Assembly (NCBI RefSeq): GCF_016793595.1
Contig: NZ_JAEULY010000004.1
Coordinates: 248,001-312,000, forward strand
Direction: 5' to 3'
Length of the DNA: 64,000 nucleotides
From: Phreatobacter sp.
GTDB taxonomy: Bacteria > Pseudomonadota > Alphaproteobacteria > Rhizobiales > Phreatobacteraceae
The first letter of the stretch is position 1, and each line of letters starts with the position of its first letter. A program made the position numbers and the translations under genes. Below the pieces are notes generated by a model. It did no database searches, was not told the origin of the DNA, and worked only from the letters and a program-made list of their open reading frames with translations. Shown here in pieces: positions 58,071 through 64,000 of the stretch.

Positions 58071-58095
58071 GGGAGCCGCTAGGAACGCGGCTCCC
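58071..58095 (+). other. Second hairpin just before tRNA-Val
   Basis: A perfect 9-bp stem (58071-58079 with 58087-58095) with a 7-base loop, 20 bases before the tRNA. It may be a back-up terminator or part of the tRNA precursor leader. Confidence 0.6.
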
Positions 58096-58115
58096 AATTC
58101 GCCTCGCGGCGATAC

Positions 58116-58190
58116 GGGCGCGTAGCTCAGCGGGAGAGCACTCCCTTCACACGGGAGGGGTCGCAGGTTCAATCCCTGCCGCGCCCACCA
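58116..58190 (+). tRNA. tRNA-Val (anticodon CAC)
   Basis: A 75-base cloverleaf can be drawn: 7-bp acceptor stem (GGGCGCG with CGCGCCC), D-arm with GCTC...GAGC, anticodon stem CTCCC/GGGAG with loop TTCACAC (anticodon CAC), T-arm GCAGG-TTCAATC-CCTGC, and an encoded ACCA end. It reads valine GUG codons. No integrated element is seen downstream. Confidence 0.96.
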
Positions 58191-58311
58191 TTCCATTTGA
58201 AATCAAGAGCCTAGGTACTGCTTTCGGCTGGTGGAACATCCAGGTGGGCAACGGCGCGGCTCGAGACCAAGCGGCGAGCCTGGCACCGCCGGCCCAAGGA
58301 AGCCGCGTGGC

Positions 58312-58716
58312 CTAGCGCCGCCCCGACGAATGACCACCGCCACCGCCCATGGCCGGCCCGACCCGGGCGCCGGAATGCTGGCCGGAGCTATTGACGGTCG
58401 GTCCACGCGGCGGAGTTGCCGTCGAACCCGGCAGGTAGGGGTTCTGATAGCCGGGACTGCGCGGTCCGGGGGGCCGGTCGCCACGATGATCCTGATAGTG
58501 GCTGCCCTGGCCCGACGGCCGCGCGGGAATCCAGCGCGGGCGATTCGGGCTGCTGTTGCCGCGATGGTCCTGATAATGCCCGTCGCGCGAATAGAAGACG
58601 CCGTTTCGCCAATACCCGCCACTCTGCGCCTGCGCCGTCTCGGCGAGGAGCATTCCGGCGGAAAGGCTGAGTCCGAAGATGATTGCACCGCACCTGAGAA
58701 CCCCGGCTGCCGGCAT
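58312..58716 (-). CDS. Small exported Gly/Pro/His-rich protein with a repeat
   Basis: A 134-residue protein from ATG 58716 (GAGGAGCAG upstream). It has a signal region (IIFGLSLSAGMLLAETAQAQ), then two copies of a HYQDHRG motif (GHYQDHRGNSSP and SHYQDHRGDRPP) in a disordered Gly/Pro/Ser/Arg-rich sequence. No family was recognised. A longer start at 58791 would add a Cys-rich segment without support. Confidence 0.65.
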   Translation of the reverse strand: MPAAGVLRCGAIIFGLSLSAGMLLAETAQAQSGGYWRNGVFYSRDGHYQDHRGNSSPNRPRWIPARPSGQGSHYQDHRGDRPPGPRSPGYQNPYLPGSTATPPRGPTVNSSGQHSGARVGPAMGGGGGHSSGRR

Positions 58717-59035
58717 CTGCTCCTCCTCGTGTTCGACCGGGTCACAGGTTCCGGCCAGTCCTATGTCGCAGCATGCGTGGTGTTGGTTCATCAGCCCGTT
58801 CCGGAAAGCAGTCCGAATTTACGCTTCCTCCTGATTTGAGCCCGCACGCGCCGGAGCGAGCGGGGGCACCCCATTCAACGCCCGGCCTGGCGCACGGGCA
58901 ACTCACCGCCCGATACCGCCCTGCCGGCAGGCTGCCCACCATTTCCTGTGGGTTGCCGACAAGCCCCGCGCCCGCCGCCGGCCGCCGGATGCTAGGAAGG
59001 CGCCGCCCCTTCGGGCGGAGGACGGAAGAATCGGC
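58717..59035. other. Gap upstream of the HerA-like gene
   Basis: About 320 bases between two divergent genes. No hairpin, repeat or gene I trust was seen; the open frames are short and low in family signal. It must contain both promoters. Confidence 0.5.
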
Positions 59036-60565
59036 ATGAAGGTCCAAATCGACATGGGGTCGCAGCCCTCCGGGCCGGCGGCCATGCTCGATCTCGAGGA
59101 GCTTCTGGCGACCCGCCTGCTGGTTCAGGGCAATTCCGGGTCCGGCAAGTCGCACCTGCTGCGCCGCCTCATCGAGCAGAGCGCGCCGTGGGTGCAGCAA
59201 TGCATCATCGATCCGGAAGGCGATTTCGTCACATTGGCCGACCGTTTCGGCCATGTCGTCGTCGATGCCGAGCGTCCGGAAGTCGAGCTGACCCGCATCG
59301 CCGGTCGCATCCGCCAGCACCGCGTCTCGGTCGTGCTCAATCTCGAGGGCCTCGACGTCGAGCAGCAGATGCGCGCGGCGGCAGCCTTCCTCGGCGGGCT
59401 GTTCGATGCCGAGCGCGACCACTGGTATCCGGTTCTCGTGGTGGTGGACGAGGCGCAACTCTTCGCGCCTGCGGCTGCGGGCGAGGTCTCGGACGATGCG
59501 CGCAAACTCTCGCTCGGCGCGATGACCAATCTGATGTGCCGGGGCCGCAAGCGCGGCCTTGCCGGCGTCATCGCCACGCAGCGCCTCGCCAAGCTTGCGA
59601 AGAACGTCGCGGCCGAGGCGTCCAACTTCCTGATGGGCCGCACCTTTCTCGATATCGACATGGCGCGTGCGGCCGACCTCCTCGGCATGGACCGGCGGCA
59701 GTCCGAGATGTTCCGTGACCTCGTGCGCGGTGATTTCGTCGCGCTGGGGCCCGCTCTCTCGCGCCGACCGCTGCCGGTGACCATCGGCGCCGTGGAGACC
59801 GCGGCGCGGTCGACCAGTCCCAAGCTGACGCCGTTGCCCGACCACCCCGAGCCGGCCGACGCACGCGACCTGATCTTCACGCCGGGCGCCGAGGAAAAGC
59901 AGCCGATCCTGCTGCGGCGGCCGCCGCCTCCGGCACCGCCGCCAACCGCCGACATCCTCGCCCAGCTTGCCCAGCACCGGGCCTCGGCGGCCGCGAGCCC
60001 GCCGGAACCGGCCGCACCGGCCATGCCGGAGGCCGAACGCGTGGCGCTGATCGACGCGGTGCTGCGCGACATTCTCGCCGACCCCGATGCCGGTTTCCGC
60101 AGCGTGGCCGTGCTCTATCAGGACTTTCTCGTCCGCTGCCGCATCCGCCGCGTCCCCGGCGAGCCGCCGACGCTCGCGACGTTCCGCCGACGCCTCGCCG
60201 TGGCGCGGGCCGGCGTCGATACGGCGGCCGAAGGCGACGAGGTCTGGGCGCGGGCGCTGGACCTCTCGGCCAGCCTGCCGGACGAACTGCAGGGCGTGTT
60301 TCTGGTCATCGCGCGCGCAGCCCTGGCGGGCGAGCCCTGCCCGTCGGATGCGACCATCGCCCGCATCTACGGCAGCCATTCGCCGAGCCGGGCGCGCCGT
60401 CTCATCGACTATTTCGAGGAGCGCGGGCTGTTCGTCGTTCGGCCGGACATCCGCGGACAGCGTATCATCGCCCTGCCCGACCTCGGCTGCGAGACGGGGC
60501 CGGGCAATCCCAAGGGGCCTGAGGCCGTCGCGGCGGCTCCCATGCTGACGGCGGACGAACCCTGA
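59036..60565 (+). CDS. HerA/VirB4-like P-loop ATPase
   Basis: A 509-residue ATPase: Walker A LLVQGNSGSGKSHLLRRL (residues about 27-45), IIDPEGDFVTLADRF, Walker B VLVVVDEAQLF, and a sensor region RGLAGVIATQRLAKLAKNVAAEASNFLMGRTFL. A Pro-rich linker (about 300-320) leads to a C-terminal region with helical segments and a possible winged helix (SDATIARIYGSHSPSRARRLIDYFEERGLFVV). HerA relatives move DNA with NurA nuclease or serve defence systems. No NurA or other partner is next door. Confidence 0.85.
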   Translation: MKVQIDMGSQPSGPAAMLDLEELLATRLLVQGNSGSGKSHLLRRLIEQSAPWVQQCIIDPEGDFVTLADRFGHVVVDAERPEVELTRIAGRIRQHRVSVVLNLEGLDVEQQMRAAAAFLGGLFDAERDHWYPVLVVVDEAQLFAPAAAGEVSDDARKLSLGAMTNLMCRGRKRGLAGVIATQRLAKLAKNVAAEASNFLMGRTFLDIDMARAADLLGMDRRQSEMFRDLVRGDFVALGPALSRRPLPVTIGAVETAARSTSPKLTPLPDHPEPADARDLIFTPGAEEKQPILLRRPPPPAPPPTADILAQLAQHRASAAASPPEPAAPAMPEAERVALIDAVLRDILADPDAGFRSVAVLYQDFLVRCRIRRVPGEPPTLATFRRRLAVARAGVDTAAEGDEVWARALDLSASLPDELQGVFLVIARAALAGEPCPSDATIARIYGSHSPSRARRLIDYFEERGLFVVRPDIRGQRIIALPDLGCETGPGNPKGPEAVAAAPMLTADEP

Positions 60566-60811
60566 CCCGGATCGCGCTGGAACAGTCGGCCTGCGACGCG
60601 GGTCGCCTCGCATGTCCGGCCGCGACGACAAGAAGCCCGCCGATCCCGCGAGCAAGCCTCCCGAAGGCCCGCACGCGAAGTCGCCGCTGACCGCTCCCTA
60701 GAAGGCGACGGCCTCGGGAATGGGGCCGAAGCGGACCCAAGACAAGTGAAACCCCGACCGGGTGATCCCGACCGGGGCGCTTCGGTTGCCGGTAAAATGC
60801 CGCGAGGCCGC

Positions 60812-61015
60812 TCAGCCGTCGTTGGCGGCCTGCGGCCAGGTCGCGGGCGGTTCCGCCGGGCCGCGCCAGCTCAACATCAGTCCGTTGCCGACCGCCCAGG
60901 CGCGAAGCGCCGCGAGCATCGCGTCGTTGCGCGAGACAGCCGGGCTGTCTTCCTCGATGAAGCGGTCGACGGCCGCGAGGAGATCCGGCGGCAGTTGAAG
61001 GCTGATCATGGTCAT
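60812..61015 (-). CDS. Ribbon-helix-helix protein, orphan
   Basis: A 67-residue protein from ATG 61015: MTMISLQLPPDLLAAVDRFIEEDSPAVSRNDAMLAALRAWAVGNGLML, a CopG/MetJ-type DNA-binding fold, with a short C-terminal tail. No toxin gene lies beside it, unlike ParD. It could be a stand-alone repressor. The longer upstream frame is rejected. Confidence 0.75.
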   Translation of the reverse strand: MTMISLQLPPDLLAAVDRFIEEDSPAVSRNDAMLAALRAWAVGNGLMLSWRGPAEPPATWPQAANDG

Positions 61016-61200
61016 GCGTCGCCCCTGCAATAGGCCCCGTTCACGGGAACTATCCACCAGCGCTGATGGACGCATGGTAAACGGCGGGAGGGTTTTGCGC
61101 GGATGCGGTTGACCACGCCCTAACGCTATTCCGCGCATTTGATCCGTCAGCGGCGACGCCTGCCGTCGAATGGCGCCGGCATCGGCCATCCGGCGGCGGA

Positions 61201-62961
61201 TCACAGCTTGTAGGCCATCCTCAGACCACCCCAGTGCTTGCCGGCTATGCGGATCGGCGCGTCGATCTCCTTCATCATCACCATCGTGCCGTTGCCCATG
61301 TCGCGGGCATAGGACTGGATCAGGAAGGGGCGGATCGAACGGGCCGCCGAAAGACCCGCACGGTCGTCGAAGATGCGCCTGTTGCGGGAGTTCGCCATGT
61401 TCCAGGCGGGATCGTTCGGCTTCTGCGGGTGCGAGTAGATGCGGTTATGCACCGGCAGATAGGCATTGCGGTCGACCGCCGCGCAGAAGGCCATGCGCTT
61501 GTCGGTCGCGAGCCATCGCTCCTGGATTGCGGGAAGGATGTCCTCCAGCACCTTCAGATAGCGCGTGGTGTACTGGACCGGATTGGTGCCGGAGATGGGC
61601 GCGTAATCGTTGTCGAAGAAGTCGTCGACCGCGATCCGGCCCGCGGCAATCGCGCCTTCGCAGGCCGCGGCAATTTCGGCTGCCACCTGCTGGGCGGTCT
61701 CCACCTTGCCGGAATCGGCGGCGCGCAAGCCTGCAAGCCGGTCGTCCACCGCCGCGCGGACCTTGTCGCCAAGGCGCTCGAACTGGCAGTGCAGGCCAAG
61801 GCCGGACGTGCCGACCAGCTTCACGCGGATCTGGCCGATGCCGTCGACCGTGCAGTCGTAGCTCTCGCCGACCGAAAATGGCTTGGCATCGGCGACGGCG
61901 AGCAGCATGCCGCCGGCCGACAGATCGACGGTGCGCGCCTGCGCCGCGCCCTTGCGGCCGGCAATCCGCACGGGGATATCGACCGGCAGGCGGTCGTCGC
62001 CGCGCCGGTCGCCGATTTCTGACTGGCGCAGGAAGATGGTGAAGCGCGAACGCAGCTTTCCGGCCAGCGCCTGCGCCTCGCGGCCCGCAGCATCCGCCTC
62101 GGCGGAGGTGCCGGTGGCGTCGTTGGCGGCGCGATCGATGGCCGCAGCCTCCGCCGAAACCGTCTCGATGAAGCGGGAGGTATCGGAAGCGGAGCGGGAG
62201 ATCTCGCTGATCGTGGCGACCTGCTGGTCGACGGCGCTGGCGACCGAGGCGAAGACCGGCCGGATCGCCTCGACCGCCTCGGCGATCTGGTGAACGGCGC
62301 CGATGGAAGCCTGGCTGTCGGACTGAAGCTGGGCGATACGGCGCGCGATCTCGTCGGTCGCCCGCTGCGTCTCCTGGCTGAGGTTCTTCACCTCGTTGGC
62401 AACCACCGCGAAGCCCTTGCCAGCCTCCCCGGCGCGGGCGGCCTCGATGGTGGCGTTGAGGGCGAGCAGGTTTGTCTGCCGGGCGATCTTGGCGATCAGC
62501 CCGACCACCTGGTCGATCTCGGTGGAGGAGGCGCGCAGGCTGTCGACGCTCCTTGACGCCGCGCCGGCCGCGGCGATGGCGCCCTGCGTCAGTTGCGTCG
62601 CCTGATGGACCTGGCTGCCGATCTCGCCGGCGCTCTGAGCGAATTCCTCAGTCGCGGCCGCGAGTTGCCGCGAATTTTCGGTGGCGCTGGCGGTCATCTG
62701 GTCGAGGGCGCGGGAGCGATCCCGGATGCCGGTCAGCGCGTGCATGGCAGCCGCAGTGCCGTCGTGGACGCGGTCGGCGGAGGCCGAGACGTCGCGGATC
62801 ACCTTCATCAGATCGGACTCGACGAGGTCGAGCGTGTGGCGGACCTGCGCGATCCGGTGGCGCAGCAGTCCGGCCTCCGCGTCGGCCGCCGGCGCCTCGA
62901 ACTCATGCACGACATCGCCGGGCGGCGCGGGCCGCCCCTTCAGCAACTGGCCAAAACCCAT
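61201..62961 (-). CDS. Cytosolic chemoreceptor with PilZ and C-terminal sensor domain
   Basis: A 586-residue methyl-accepting chemotaxis protein without membrane helices. Residues 60-300 are the coiled-coil signalling part with tip [40 protein letters not shown]. Residues 315-400 are a PilZ domain with RGDDR (320-324) and DLSAGG (346-351), the c-di-GMP-binding motifs. Residues about 440-586 look like a Cache-type sensor ([31 protein letters not shown] and [15 protein letters not shown]). Sensor at the C-terminus is the reverse of the usual order. ATG 62961 is chosen. Confidence 0.9.
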   Translation of the reverse strand: MGFGQLLKGRPAPPGDVVHEFEAPAADAEAGLLRHRIAQVRHTLDLVESDLMKVIRDVSASADRVHDGTAAAMHALTGIRDRSRALDQMTASATENSRQLAAATEEFAQSAGEIGSQVHQATQLTQGAIAAAGAASRSVDSLRASSTEIDQVVGLIAKIARQTNLLALNATIEAARAGEAGKGFAVVANEVKNLSQETQRATDEIARRIAQLQSDSQASIGAVHQIAEAVEAIRPVFASVASAVDQQVATISEISRSASDTSRFIETVSAEAAAIDRAANDATGTSAEADAAGREAQALAGKLRSRFTIFLRQSEIGDRRGDDRLPVDIPVRIAGRKGAAQARTVDLSAGGMLLAVADAKPFSVGESYDCTVDGIGQIRVKLVGTSGLGLHCQFERLGDKVRAAVDDRLAGLRAADSGKVETAQQVAAEIAAACEGAIAAGRIAVDDFFDNDYAPISGTNPVQYTTRYLKVLEDILPAIQERWLATDKRMAFCAAVDRNAYLPVHNRIYSHPQKPNDPAWNMANSRNRRIFDDRAGLSAARSIRPFLIQSYARDMGNGTMVMMKEIDAPIRIAGKHWGGLRMAYKL

Positions 62962-63073
62962 CGGTCGTCCCCCGGCCGCCCTTCGTGGGGCAGGCACATT
63001 GCCGGCAGGCTAGTCGAACATGGTAAATAGCCACTTAAATGCAGATTTCTCCAAGATTTATCAGGCGAAAGTA

Positions 63074-63757
63074 TTACGCCATAGAAACGGGGGTCAGAAG
63101 GCGCGCCACGGCGGCCGGAAGCTCGTCGTAGTGGCCGATGATCGCATCGGGCCCGAGCTGTTCCAACGGGATCGCGGTATAGCCGCCGGCAAAACCGACG
63201 ACCGGCACGCCCGCTGCCTGCCCGGCCCGGATATCGGGCTCGGCATCGCCGACCATCACCGCGCGAGTGGAATCGCCGCCCGCGTCGCGGATGGTCATCA
63301 GCAGATGGCCGGGATCGGGCTTGCGCACCGGATAGGTGTCCGAACCCGAGATGAAGGCGAAGCGGCGGGTCATGTCGAGTTCGTCCAGCAGCAACTTTGC
63401 CAGACGCTGGATCTTGTTGGTGCAGACGGCAAGCACCATGCCCTCGGCCGCCAGCCTGTCGAGCGCCGCGAGGATGCCGGGGAAGGGCCGGCTGTCGCGC
63501 GCGATGCGCTTCTCGTAGGCTTCGACATAACGGTCGTAGACGCGCTCGACCTCGGCCGCTTCCCTGCCGCGCCCCTGGAGCCGCAGCGCCTTCTCGATCA
63601 TCGGCCTCATGCCATGACCGATCAGCTTCTTCGCCTCGTTCAGGTCGACCGGGTGCAATCCTTCTTCCTCGAGCAGCCACGACAGCGTGCCGATCAGGTC
63701 GGGATGGGTATCGACGAGCGTGCCGTCGAGGTCGAAAACGATGGTGGGGGCGGTCAT
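63074..63757 (-). CDS. gph: HAD phosphatase, probable phosphoglycolate phosphatase
   Basis: A 227-residue HAD enzyme: nucleophile motif VFDLDGTLVDTHPDL, helical cap, AVCTNKIQRLAKLLLDEL (motif II), RKPDPGHLLM (motif III) and MVGDAEPDIRAGQAAGV (motif IV). It removes phosphate from 2-phosphoglycolate formed in DNA repair or by Rubisco. It is close to the gabD promoter region but on the other strand. Confidence 0.9.
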   Translation of the reverse strand: MTAPTIVFDLDGTLVDTHPDLIGTLSWLLEEEGLHPVDLNEAKKLIGHGMRPMIEKALRLQGRGREAAEVERVYDRYVEAYEKRIARDSRPFPGILAALDRLAAEGMVLAVCTNKIQRLAKLLLDELDMTRRFAFISGSDTYPVRKPDPGHLLMTIRDAGGDSTRAVMVGDAEPDIRAGQAAGVPVVGFAGGYTAIPLEQLGPDAIIGHYDELPAAVARLLTPVSMA

Positions 63758-63918
63758 TGGTTCGGTCGGACCTTCCTGTCTCGCCCCCTCATGCCGGAAC
63801 CCGCCGCCCCTGTCACCCGGCGTCGCGCCTGCGGCCCCCTGCCCTGCGCGAAACGGGATGCGGCGGATCGGGGCGGATGATAGAAAGCGCGCCTCTCATT
63901 CCAGCCGCGGAGGCCATG

Positions 63919-64000
63919 ATGAACGCGCCCCTGAAGACCACGCCCCTGCCGCTCAAGGATCCGAGCCTCCTCAAGTCGCAGTGCTATGTGAACGGCGAAT
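63919..64000 (+). CDS. gabD: Succinate-semialdehyde dehydrogenase, N-terminus (3'-truncated by window)
   Basis: Only 27 codons are visible: MNAPLKTTPLPLKDPSLLKS then QCYVNGE. The LKDPSLL...QCYVNGEW start is typical of GabD aldehyde dehydrogenases that oxidise succinate semialdehyde to succinate. ATG 63919 has GGAGG at good spacing; ATG 63916 directly before it is also possible. The catalytic part is outside the window. Confidence 0.75.
   Translation, partial: MNAPLKTTPLPLKDPSLLKSQCYVNGE

Noticed and set aside
60612-60701. A 29-codon frame (MSGRDDKKPADP...) after the HerA-like gene.
   Set aside because: It has no ribosome-binding site and is too short to judge; it could be real only if conserved in relatives.

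Overview
The window is GC-rich chromosomal DNA from an alphaproteobacterium. Three features point to order Hyphomicrobiales (Rhizobiales): the gene order glyA-nrdR-ribD-ribE-ribH-nusB-thiL, an LdtR-type MarR regulator beside an L,D-transpeptidase, and families such as DUF2865, DUF6163 and DUF6898. The genus cannot be fixed by reading alone. No rRNA, CRISPR array, prophage or insertion sequence was seen. There is one tRNA, tRNA-Val(CAC).

Layout. 1-6.4 kb: 3' end of rne with its terminator, then the B12-dependent ribonucleotide reductase nrdJ behind a candidate pair of NrdR boxes, then an AT-richer two-gene cassette (ImmA/IrrE-type metallopeptidase plus a 57-residue basic protein). 6.5-8.2 kb: ald divergent from an Lrp/AsnC regulator. 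8.2-16.0 kb: a catabolic island of unknown substrate (Bug binding protein, IclR regulator, DUF6282 hydrolase-like protein, cupin, HpcH/HpaI aldolase, BKACE enzyme, and divergently a split transketolase). 16-24 kb: small conserved genes, then a degenerate peptide deformylase-like gene and the thiL/nusB/riboflavin/nrdR/glyA block. 24-26.4 kb: L,D-transpeptidase, a 45-residue membrane peptide gene and ldtR. 26.7-30.4 kb: valine catabolism (mmsB, DUF6163, 3-hydroxyisobutyryl-CoA hydrolase, acyl-CoA dehydrogenase). 30.9-34.6 kb: a translationally coupled hemB / lipoprotein-permease / ilvA operon. 35-40.9 kb: bpt, an orphan amino-acid binding protein, parC, a VOC protein and two small exported proteins. 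40.9-44.6 kb: cysS-GFA-cimA behind a possible leader peptide. 44.6-45.1 kb: parDE toxin-antitoxin. 45-48.7 kb: LOG protein, Atm1-type exporter and a membrane protein. 48.8-52.5 kb: flavin monooxygenase with DUF2783 behind a strong palindromic operator, and DUF2865. 52.7-58.0 kb: a DHDPS-family/Bug/RpiR/aminotransferase/binding-protein block. 58.1-64 kb: tRNA-Val, a HerA-like ATPase, a ribbon-helix-helix protein, a soluble chemoreceptor with a PilZ domain, gph and the start of gabD.

How the genes work together. nrdR lies in the same window as its probable target nrdJ. ldtR lies beside its probable target. ald and its probable regulator share a promoter region. The valine genes are co-directional and nearly contiguous. 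Two catabolic blocks (8-16 kb and 52-58 kb) each combine a Bug-type binding protein with a local regulator, and neither has transport permeases here.

Most promising leads for undescribed biology: the ImmA-plus-small-protein cassette (5.5-6.4 kb), the IclR-linked catabolic island (8.2-16 kb), the lipoprotein-permease fusion coupled to hemB and ilvA, the mosaic composition inside cysS together with its leader peptide, and the deformylase-like protein that has lost two metal ligands. All family assignments rest on motif recognition; no database search was run.
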